From assembly GCF_040869045.1 (NCBI RefSeq), contig NC_090319.1, forward strand, positions 54,160,779 to 54,224,778: a stretch of DNA of 64,000 bases, given 5' to 3'. Below are positions 34,087-43,783 of this stretch, one piece after another. This stretch comes from Eurosta solidaginis (taxonomy: Eukaryota; Arthropoda; Insecta; Diptera; Tephritidae). Position numbers and translations under genes: made by a program. Position 1 is the stretch's first letter. Each line of letters opens with the position of its first letter. Below the pieces are notes generated by a model. It searched no databases, was not told where the DNA came from, and saw only the letters and a list, made by a program, of their open reading frames with translations.

Positions 34087-34308
34087 CAGTTAAATTTTCA
34101 TCGGCGAACTCTTCAAGTAATTAAATTTTGTCTATAAAGGACTCAAGCGGTAACGGATCGCCGCTGTAGTTTTCTCTAATAGAAGTAGCACACATGGTAA
34201 TGAAAGATCTCTTTTGCTCGAGTGTTGCCATGATTTGATCGTTAAGATCTGAAGCTGAATTAGAAGAAGTTGAGGCAATGTTTGGACTAATTCGATCGTT
34301 AAGATCTG

Positions 34309-35138
34309 GGGGCCTACTCTGTATTGCGATGCGAAAGAAACAATACGCGAAATCGCAAAATCGGTACTCTGTATCTTGACATTCGCATGTATATTTTGAC
34401 TTTCGCATTCACATTTTGCCCATTCGCAATTTTTCTCCCTTTTCGCATTGCCGGCACTCTGTAAAGCGAAAGCGAATGTCAAACAGCATTCATTTTCGCA
34501 TTTTTCTTGCTACAAGTAATACGCATTCGCATTGTTCAAATATGTAAGTATTAATTGATGATTTTATAAATTGATATCTTTATATTCATTTAAAAATATA
34601 TAGGACAACTCAAAAAACAAAACAAACACAAAAGCAACAATTTGTAATCCTAGTGGACTTAAAATACATAAATAAATAACAATTAAATCGAAACCACTTT
34701 TTTATAAAGCATTTCTATTTGAAATCATGTCATTTTTTATTTGTTCTCTGATACAACTAGCAATATTTCCCATTCTATGATTTTCCACGTTTTCTGTATT
34801 TATCACGTTCACTTCTTCCAGTTCAATTTCTGAACTGGGAGGAATTCTTCATTTAAATCAATCCTTTCTTCATTTAAATCGTTCCATAATGCTACAGAAT
34901 CCTTTTTTCAATTTGTTCAACAAAAATTAATCGTTTGCCGAAATTGTAATCGCCTTGTTTCTTTTGTTCTCTTTCTTTGAGTTTGGTCAGTGATGCATAC
35001 TCAAGCAAAAAATTAGCGAAAAATAAAAAAGCGACATTGTTAGCGATGCGATAGCGCTACAGAGTTCCAATTACCTTTCGCATCGCAATTTATTTTCGCA
35101 TCGCACTGCCTTTCGCATCGCAATACAGAGTAGGCCCC
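34309..35138 (-). mobile_element. Harbinger-like element, copy 3
   Basis: 830 bp, flanked by CTG (34306-34308 and 35139-35141). Differs from copy 2 at only a few positions, including one C to T change visible near 34652 (TACATA for TACACA). Only 219 bp separate it from copy 2. Confidence 0.88.
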
Positions 35139-35397
35139 CTGGGTTTAAGTTAGAAGAAGTTGAAGTTAATTTTGCACTATTGGAATCGTTGAGATTTGAG
35201 TCTAAATTAGAAGTTAAATTTTTGCTAGAATCTTCGAAGCCTTGGAAATCTGCTGATAAGGATAATTTGTTTTCCTGTTTTGTGAATTTTTCGGTCGACG
35301 ATGAAGTTAAACTTTCCGAGCTTGACGTTAATTTGTTGGAATCTGTTTCTGAATCTGAAGTTTTGTGGGCTCGCTTCCTATCTCTAAGGTTGTACAT

Positions 35398-36499
35398 GTA
35401 GTTATGAGAAGAGCAAAAGAACTAAGTTTAAACTACTATGAAATTAATGAAGCACTTATTGGATGTATACTTGAAATGTTGAAAGGAAAAAAAAGTTGGA
35501 AAGGGAAGTGGTTTACAGTGAATTGTCGCTAACGAAGTATTTGTAATTTACTGGAAAATCTAATTGAAACAAAAATATTGATGCTAAAAAGCTGAAAGAA
35601 GAAATTGAATTTAGAATGGGCTCAAAATTTAAAAGTATGAATGGCAAAAAAATCTCAGTAATATGGTAATCACGGACGCACCGCTTTGTTAAAAAAATCT
35701 CATTTGGTTTTTCACGGGACCACCGTTTTTTAAAAAAAAATCTGAATTGGTTTTCGATCAGGCACAGCCAAGAGTTCCTGAGGATGATCTCAGATTGAGG
35801 TCGAAATATCGATTAACATTAAACAAGTATATTCATTGAAAGATATAAAATATTTGGTTTTTATTTATGCGTGGCCTTGAGCTCGAAAAATTTAATAATT
35901 TGAATTGGTTTTCCACAAACCAATGTTTATATCAAAATTACGAAATTTATAGATTACACGTGAACTGCTTATCTAGTTCACTTACATATATAGTGAAAAT
36001 AATTTTTTGGATAATGTAAGTATTAAAGAAAAACTGAAGTATAATGAAAATTTGAAAAATGGAAATACAGACATCTGAAACTTTGAAAGAAAAATGTGTG
36101 AAATGATTTGAAAATTTGAAATTAAAATTGAAGCTTGAGAGTATGGGAATTTGTAAAATGAGTTGAGAAGCTTTTAAATTAGAAATTTGAAAATATTAAA
36201 AATTTGAAGAAAATGTGAATTCGTAAAATGAGTTGAAACTTGAGAGAAAAATTTAAATGTAAATTTGCAAATGTTGAATTTTATAAAATGGTTCGAAAAT
36301 TTTAGAATTGTTGAAAAATGAAAAAGTATTAATTGTTAAGTTTAGACGGACGCACCGCTTTAATCAAAAATGTATTTGGTTGTTCAACAGTACCACCGTT
36401 TTAATCGAAATCCAAAATATTTTATGTATATACGTAAATGTGTGTATGTCGAAAAAAATTTGCACAAAAACTACATATACATATATAAGTAATATACTT
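35398..36499 (-). other. LTR-element leader, gag-proximal part
   Basis: AT-rich. A motif CGGACGCACCGCTTT with TTTGGTT and ACCACCGTTTT following occurs at about 35670-35730 and again at 36347-36402, an imperfect leader duplication. Confidence 0.5.
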
Positions 36500-36508
36500 A
36501 AATGCTGC

Positions 36509-39500
36509 AGGTCTCTTAAGCTAGCCCAACCTTTTCAGCCCAATCAAAAAACGAGACCGTACTAAATTGCACAACATTTATTACTAATTTAGTACCGATT
36601 AATTAAATTGATTTCCCTTGTATTTTAAAAAATATCGAGGGTTGAGCTAGCTTAAGTTTAAGCCAGCCCAACCCATATGCACAATCAAAAAACGAGACCG
36701 TACTAAACTGCTCAACATTTATTACTAATTTAGTACCGGTTAATTAAATTTATTACCCTTGTATTTGAAAAAATATCGAGGGTTGGGCTAGCTTAAGTTT
36801 AAGCCAACCCAACCCATATGCACAATCAAAAAACGAGACCGTACTAAACTGCAAAACATTTATTACTAATTTAGTACCGGCTAATTAAATTTATTACCCT
36901 TGTATTTTAAAAAATATCGAGGGTAGGGCTAGCTTAAGTTTAAGCCAGCCCAACCCATATGCACAATCAAAAAACGAGACCGTACCAAACTGCTCAACAT
37001 GTATTACTAATTTAGTACCGGTTAATTAAATTTATTACCCTTGTATTTTAAAAAATATCGAGGGTTGGGCTAGCTTAAGTTTAAGCCAACCCAACCCATA
37101 TGCACAATCAAAAAACGAGACCGTACTAAACTGCAAAACATTTATTACTAATTTAGTACCGGTTAATTAAATTTATTACCCTTGTATTTTAAAAAATATC
37201 GAGGGTTGGGCTAGCTTAAATTTAAGCCAACCCAACCCATATGCACAATCAAAAAACGAGACCGTACTAAACTGCAAAACATTTATTACTAATTTAGTAC
37301 CGGCTAATTAAATTTATTACCCTTGTATTTTAAAAAATATCGAGGGTAGGGCTAGCTTAAGTTTAAGCCAACCCAACCCATATGCACAATCAAAAAACGA
37401 GACCGTACTAAACTGCTCAACATGTATTACTAATTTAGTACCGGTTAATTAAATTTATTACCCTTGTATTTTAAAAAATATCGAGGGTTGGGCTAGCTTA
37501 AGTTTAAGCCAACCCAACCCATATGCACAATCAAAAAACGAGACCGTACTAAACTGCAAAACATTTATTACTAATTTAGTACCGGTTAATTAAATTTATT
37601 ACCCTTGTATTTTAAAAAATATCGAGGGTTGGGCTAGCTTAAGTTTAAGCCAACCCAACCCATATGCACAATCAAAAAACGAGACCGTACTAAACTGCAA
37701 AACATTTATTACTAATTTAGTACCGGCTAATTAAATTTATTACCCTTGTATTTTAAAAAATATCGAGGGTAGGGCTAGCTTAAGTTTAAGCCAGCCCAAC
37801 CCATATGCACAATCAAAAAACGAGACCGTACTAAACTGCAAAACATTTATTACTAATTTAATACCGGTTAATTAAATTTATTACCCTTGTATTTTAAAAA
37901 ATATCGAGGGTTGGGCTAGCTTAAATTTAAGCCAACCCAACCCATATGCACAATAAAAAAACGAGACCGTACTAAACTGCAAAACATGTATTACTAATTT
38001 AGTACCGGTTAATTAAATTTATTACCCTTGTATTTTAAAAATATCGAGGGTTGGGCTAGCTTAAATTTAAGCCAACCCAACCCATATGCACAATCAAAAA
38101 ACGAGACCGTACTAAACTGCAAAACATTTATTACTAATTTAGTACCGGTTAATTAAATTTATTACCCTTGTATTTTAAAAAATATCGAGGGTTGGGCTAG
38201 CTTAAATTTAAGCCAACCCAACCCATATGCACAATAAAAAAACGAGACCGTACTAAACTGCAAAACATGTATTACTAATTTAGTACCGGTTAATTAAATT
38301 TATTACCCTTGTATTTTAAAAAATATCGAGGGTTGGGCTAGCTTAAATTTAAGCCAACCCAACCCATATGCACAATCAAAAAACGAGACCGTACTAAACC
38401 GCCTCGTTTTTTGATTGTGCATATGGGTTGGGTTGGCTTGTAATAAATTTCATTAACCGGTACTAAATTAGTAATAAATGTTGTGCAATTTAGTACGGTC
38501 TCGTTTTTTGATTGTGTGATAAGCTAGCCCAGCCCTCGTTATTTTTTAAAATAAAAGAGTAATAAATTTCATTAACCGGTACTAAATTATAATAAATGTT
38601 TTGCAATTTAGTACGGTCTCGTTTTTTGATTGTGCATATGGGTTGGGTTGGCTTAAATTTAAGCTAGCCCAACCCGCGATATTTTTTAAAATACAAGGGT
38701 AATAAATTTAATTAACCGGTACTAAATTAGTAATAAATGTTTTGCAGTTTAGTACGGTCTCGTTTTTTGATTGTGCATATGGGTTGGGTTGGCTTAAATT
38801 TAAGCTAGCCCAACCCTCGATATTTTTTAAAATACAAGGGTAATAAATTTAATTAACCGGTACTAAATTAGTAATAAATGTTTTGCAGTTTAGTACGGTC
38901 TCGTTTTTTGATTGTGCATATGGGTTGGGTTGGCTTAAATTTAAGCTAGCCCAACCCTCGATATTTTTTAAAATATAAGGGTAATAAATTTAATTAACCG
39001 GTACTAAATTAGTAATAAATGTTTTGCAGTTTAGTACGGTCCCGTTTTTTGATTGTGCATATGGGTTGGGTTGGCTTAAACTGAAGCTAGCCCAACCCTC
39101 GATATTTTTTAAAATACAAGGGTAATAAATTTAATTAACCGGTACTAAATTAGTAATAAATGTTTTGCAGTTTAGTACGGTCTCGTTTTTTGATTGTGCA
39201 TATGGGTTGGGCTGGCTTAAACTTAAGCTAGCCCAACCCCCGATATTTTTTAAAATACAAGGGTAATAAATTTAATTAACCGGTACTAAATTAGTAATAA
39301 ATGTTGAGCAGTTTAGTACGGTCTCGTTTTTTGATTGTGCATATGGGTTGGGCTGGCTTAAACTTAAGCTGGCCCAACCCTCGATATTTCTTAAAATACA
39401 AGGGTAATAAATTTAATTAATCGGTACTAAATTAGTAATAAATGTTGTGCAATTTAGTACGGTCTCGTTTTTTGATTGGGCTGAAAAGGTTGGGCTAGCT

Positions 39501-39510
39501 TAAGAGACCT
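36509..39510. mobile_element. Foldback (FB-type) element, 3.0 kb, 141-bp repeat arms
   Basis: Flanked by the 9-bp duplication AAATGCTGC (36500-36508 and 39511-39519). Ends AGGTCTCTTAAGCTAGCCCAAC are exact inverted repeats. The left arm to about 38400 holds about 12 tandem units of 141 bp (period read from the CCCATATGCACAATC motif at 36672, 36813, 36954 and so on). The right arm has about 7 inverted units. The arms meet at about 38400 with no spacer of note. 9-bp duplications and tandem-repeat arms are features of Drosophila FB elements. No transposase is present. Confidence 0.93.
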
Positions 39511-39519
39511 AAATGCTGC

Positions 39520-40525
39520 TTCCGAGGTTCTGCCTAGCCGCCGCTTCTTCTTCTGCTGCGCTGCTGCCCCGATGTTGGTCCTGCTGCTGCTACTGCGCTG
39601 CCAGTATTATGTGCTGGTGGTGTTGTTGCTGCATATACATATATAGATATATGGCGTGGTTTTCTGCCGTTAGGTGAGTAGAGGAATGCCGTTGTTACTG
39701 TCGATGCTTGGTGGTACAGTTGCCCTTAAATAGGCGAATTAAGTTTTTCCGAATTATACTAGATCTTATTATTTCCTTTTCTTTAATTTGTATTATCTCT
39801 GCTTCTTTTAATGTGTATTTGTAGTCGTAGATTTAGTTCTAAAATTTTCTTATTATTTCTCTGTATATATTTGCAAGTATTTCGTTAGCCAATTTTATTA
39901 CCTCTGTATTTTGTTATAAATTCGAAGATATTGTATTAGAAATTTTTATTATTTCCGTTTTGTTATAAATTTTAAAATGTTGTATTTCGTTTTTTGTTAT
40001 ATAGTTGAAAATATTTATTAGAAAAATTGAATTAATTCCGTTTTTATTAGATTCGAAATTATTTTATTAGAAAAATTTTATTACCTCCGTTTTGTTATAA
40101 ATTTTGAAAAATGTTCTATTAGAAAAATTGTTACCTCTGTTTTTGTTATAATTTGAAAATATTTTGTTAGAAATCTTATTACTTCCGTTTTTGTTATATA
40201 AATTTAGGACATTTTATTAGAAAAATTGTATTACCTCCGTTTTGTTATAAATTTTGAAAATGTTCTATTAGAAAAATTGTTACCTCTGTTTTTGTTATAA
40301 TTTTAAAATATTTTGTTAGAAATCTTTTTATTACTTCCGTTTTTGTTAAATAAATTTAAGTTATTTTATTAGAAAAATTTTATTAACTTTGTATTGTTAT
40401 CAAGTTGAAATTATTTTGTTAGCGTTTTATTTAATGTTTTAAAATTTTCTTTTTCACTGTACCACCACTTTTTTCACTCTACTCACCGTCGCTGCCAGTT
40501 TAAAAAAATGACCGAGGCTCCATTC
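39520..40525 (-). other. LTR-element leader with ~60-90-bp imperfect tandem repeats
   Basis: 39930-40420 repeats a unit containing TTATTAGAAAAATT, TTACCTC/TTACTTC and CGTTTTTGTTATAA at least six times. 39530-39620 is CTG-rich. Untranslated. Confidence 0.6.
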
Positions 40526-40537
40526 TCACGGTCGCCA
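40526..40537 (-). other. Primer binding site, tRNA-Arg type
   Basis: The plus strand reads TCACGGTCGCCA directly beside the 5' LTR, matching the 3' end of a tRNA-Arg isoacceptor different from that used by the gypsy element at 8296. Confidence 0.72.
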
Positions 40538-40961
40538 TGTGGCGTTCCAAAATGGAAGCCTCCGTATCGTGTCCGCCTCGCGGCGTTACCTTTTCAACGC
40601 TCCTTCTTTTGGGAGGACGCCGCCTCCAAATTGTTGCCACTTTTAAGGTTTCAATAATTATACTAACAGAGGGGGCTTTCCCCGCCAGGGCATCAAATAT
40701 ATTTATTACTTTCAATAAAATGAAAGAACTCAAAATGTTTATTTCTTAGTTTTAATTTTATTCGCGAAAGTTTGTACTATACACAATGTCGGTTAAAATT
40801 GGAATGCCCGCTCGTATTTTATTATTTCTCTTTTTTTCTTTCTTTGTGTGACGTTGGCTGCAGTTGTACTTGCCATGCGTGTTGCCACTGCGTGCGCCTG
40901 TCAAGTACAACTAAAGCCCCAACCACATAAGATACCTTACTATCATGTTGCTAATGCTATA
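40538..40961 (-). repeat. 5' LTR, 424 bp
   Basis: Near-identical partner of 27324-27747. Outer border is fixed by the AGTT duplication. Confidence 0.9.
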
Positions 40962-40965
40962 AGTT

Positions 40966-41030
40966 TATGGTGCTTTGCCGGATGCAGATCCGGTACGTTC
41001 CGGTACAAAGCCCGACCATCTCGGGATGAT
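40966..41030 (-). repeat. SINE-like family 1, piece right of the LTR element
   Basis: TTTGCCGGATGCAGATCCGG, ACGTTCCGG and CCCGACCATCTCGGGA continue the copy broken at 27323. Confidence 0.75.
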
Positions 41031-41999
41031 CTTCTTTTTGATCTTTTTCTTCATTTTTCTTTATTCTGGGCGATAAAAAAATGTTTTCCACTTCCATTTA
41101 ATTCCACAAGAAACTCAAATATTACCTATGCTGATATTTATTCCCCCGTAAATATGAGGGAATGGTTTTGCCGACGTCATAAGTCCATTTTTTTACATGC
41201 ATGTCGTAAAATTAATAATTTTGATAAAAGTCCAGTTCGAGGACTCGAAGGATTATGCACACCTACGAGTTATGTGAGTGACTGTGGCCTTTATGCGCCT
41301 ACAGGAACGTTAGTAGGCGAAACACGCATGTTAAAACATTATTGTCGTCCAAAATTGATATGTCAACAAATGTCCGCCTACCTACCGAGCGCCCACTGCC
41401 TATTGGTAAATTTTTATCATAAAATCTTTAGCTGATCCAACGAAAATGCAATTCAACGATTTTTAAATTAGACAAAAGTAAAAGCTGTTAATAGAATAAG
41501 CAAAAAAAAAATGTAGCGAAAAATATAAACATACATACATATAAAAAATATAAAAATATAAAAAATATAAAAATACGTACCCAGCAGGAAAAGGAGCTTA
41601 ATACGAGCTAACTAAAGATGTAGGCTGAAACTGATCCAGATAGATATCAGGATCACAGCGTTGTTGTTGCATTTACATGTTAAATTTCTATCCGTATCTG
41701 GATCACGCTTCATTGGAACGTAACTTATGTAATAGGTTACCATGTTGCCGTATTTCGATAAACTTCCGAAGGCTTTTATAGTCCTTGTGAAAACCCGGTT
41801 AACCGAACTCTTCGGAGGTTGTCGCGTCTTACATTCGAAATTTTCAGATTAAAAATAAATCGGCAAACAAAATTAAAACCCGGTTGACAACCGGTTCGAA
41901 TAAACCAGGTCGATCAATCACCCTAGTCTCATCTCTATTTGGAAGCACGCAATAAAAGAGAAGATGGGGGGACATATGTCAACGCCTTATTTAACTATC
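41031..41999. other. Unassigned intronic sequence
   Basis: No convincing feature. An open frame crosses in from the LTR up to 41435 but has no recognisable domain. AAAAGAGAAGATGGGGGG at 41956 is a purine run just before the repeat at 42000. Confidence 0.4.
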
Positions 42000-42387
42000 A
42001 TTATATATATTATTTCTAATTGCTGTTTTTATTTACGGGTCCCTTTTTCGCTCTTATTTGGAATCCAAATCTATAAATAAAGTTTTGGTTATAAAGATGG
42101 AGATTCGGGCTATTAGCGAGCTTTTGGGCAATTTTGGTCGTACTGCTTTTGTCTATATTTTATTAAACTAATTTGTTAAAAATAAACGATTGTGAGCACA
42201 CAAAGAAATCTATTTGTACTATGGCACCATTGTGAATATTTGCACTGCAATATTGGCAGTTGCTACCATACGCCAGATGGCAGCGCAAGCTGTAAGTTTT
42301 AATTGATTGATAGAACAGCTGATTTCTGGTGATATTTGATAAGAGACTTATATTGGTTGCGCAAGATGCGCACGGGACCGGCTCGTT
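42000..42387. repeat. Dispersed repeat, right copy (no SINE)
   Basis: 388 bp, matches 26225-26977 without the SINE. Contains GCGCAAGATGCGC, a short hairpin, near its end. Confidence 0.75.
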
Positions 42388-43252
42388 TTGCTTTAATCGT
42401 AGATTAGGGCATTTGTAAAATGTTTGATCTAGTAATCATGTAAAATCGAGAAATCATGTACAAATGAATAAAAAAACTCACAATTGGGTACGCTCATACT
42501 TTTTTTGTTTTTATTAACATCAATTTTGCGGCGTTTACATTGTTGTTACAATGTCACATTCTTTTCAGTATGAATGTAGCATGAAAACAAACCGTCAATA
42601 TAACAATAATGAGGAAAATAAAAAATATTCTGCTGTGACCCAGAAAAATACACAAAGATAGCCATAAAAATTGCAACGAAAAAAAAGGAAATATACGCGC
42701 TACAAAGAAACGTAAAAAAAATAGCTATAAATGCAGGAAATAAAAATGGAGAACAAGTAAAGACGCATCGTAAAGAAGCCAATGCATTCAACTGAAATAG
42801 TTGCATGGGGGCCATCATACACAATGGTTGTTTCATGCTGCCTCGCCAAAACTATTGCCTCCTTATTTTCAATACCTTCGCACTCACCACCACCCTCCAG
42901 ATGATTGCCATCGCTTCGTTAACGTCGCATTGCACAAAACTTGCCAAATCGTAAAATAAAGCACAATTTTGTTGTTCTTTTCATTTTAATGCAGTATTTG
43001 TGTATATTTTGTTGGCATCGCGGTTTGAAACAGAACAATTGTGTATGGTTTTTTGGATTGCAGTGCATTGTGAGTATTAAGCGTAAAGGCACCATCAGCT
43101 GCTCTCGAATGAAATGCAGAGGAATAATAATAGTAGAGAGTAGTAGGATTTTCTTTAATAAAGGAGTACAAAAAATATGTGGCCATGGTACCAAATGCAA
43201 CTCGGTTTTCCTATAGGCGGTTATTAGACATACAAACTCATTGATTTGGTTA
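42388..43252. other. Intronic sequence, nothing recognised
   Basis: AT-rich. Open frames on both strands at 42550-43200 have no family resemblance and overlap one another. Confidence 0.4.
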
Positions 43253-43350
43253 GGTTAGTTTAAACTGGACGGTGCATGAGGACCTCGCATAGACTAAATG
43301 AGTCCGTAGTGTTACCAGAAGTTTGTTTAACGACCAAACTGAAACGGTCA
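43253..43350 (-). repeat. 3' end of a LOA-type element
   Basis: GGTTAGGTTAGTTTAAACTGG, GACCTCGCATAGACTAAATG and GTTACCAGAAGTTTGTT match the 3' region seen at 25607, 58965 and 60682. Confidence 0.55.
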
Positions 43351-43615
43351 GCATGTCTGCGCATTCACGCTGTTGAAAGCATTTCTCACGTCTAAGGTTG
43401 CAAGAAGAACAACTCGCTTGGATTTAGCGTTACCTCGATGTGCTATTACTTTTACTTCAGCATATTCTGTAAGCTCTTTCAAAATTAGATTACATAGTCG
43501 AGATCACAGCATATTGTGATTCTGTTGACTTAATCTTCTGTTATTGCATTTATTGAAGGTTAGCATATAGGATTTTCGCCCTAAGATTCAGTTGTTTGCA
43601 ATTTAATTTCAATAC

Positions 43616-43783
43616 TCAAGGTTTGCCCATGGTGGAACTGTACAAGGTGGCACGGTGAGAGCTGACGTGTAATTTTTTAATATGATTTGATACATCAACT
43701 TCCGGCGCAGTAAGATTTTGACATTAGTCCATCCATTTACAAAAACACCTTGTACTGTTCCGCCATGGGGTTTGCCAAACCAA
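43616..43783. mobile_element. Small MITE-like hairpin element
   Basis: CATGGTGGAACTGTACAAGGTG (from 43627) is reversed by CACCTTGTACTGTTCCGCCATG (ending 43770), with GGTTTGCC outside both arms. About 165 bp long, non-coding. Confidence 0.6.

Larger units (their letters stand above)
32538..35397 (-). pseudogene. 412-like gag, split by two DNA transposons
   Basis: Starts MYNLRDRKRAHKTSDSETD with a Ser/Asp/Asn-rich N-terminal region, continues at 34305-34123 with DLNDQIMATLEQKRSFITMC, has an in-frame stop at 34123, and resumes at 33253 with FISFLKSKLEGKAREAIP, the capsid motif typical of mdg1/412-type Gag. Near 32830 it has QVLAFQSRINRP. The frame then changes in an Asn/Arg-rich tail that was originally coding in another frame. 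Both transposons interrupt the frame cleanly at 3-bp duplications. Confidence 0.85.
27324..40961 (-). mobile_element. mdg1/412-like Ty3/gypsy retrotransposon, 13.6 kb with four nested insertions
   Basis: Terminal direct repeats of 424 bp (27324-27747 and 40538-40961) differ at only a handful of positions. AGTT flanks both sides (27320-27323 and 40962-40965). Right to left: 5' LTR, tRNA-Arg primer binding site, long leader, gag, pol (protease, RT, RNase H, integrase), 3' LTR. Integrase and gag motifs resemble the mdg1/412 group. Subtracting the foldback (36509-39510), the two Harbinger-like copies, the solo LTR and their duplications leaves about 8.4 kb, a normal size. No env frame is seen. 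Confidence 0.92.

Noticed and set aside
33233..34482. Frames reading through AKCECESQNIHANVK
   Set aside because: They lie in subterminal repeats of the Harbinger-like elements and recur in all copies. They are non-coding repeats of TTCGCAT motifs.
36600..39480. Repeats with regular spacing, as in a CRISPR array or satellite
   Set aside because: The 141-bp units are contiguous without spacers, invert at the centre and end at a 9-bp duplication, so this is a foldback transposon.
40848..41435. 195-codon open frame
   Set aside because: It begins inside the 5' LTR and runs through a SINE-like piece into unassigned sequence. No domain or conserved motif is visible.
42919..43216. Overlapping frames on both strands with Cys/Phe-rich products
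   Set aside because: No family resemblance, both strands open at once in AT-rich DNA, no splice or promoter context.
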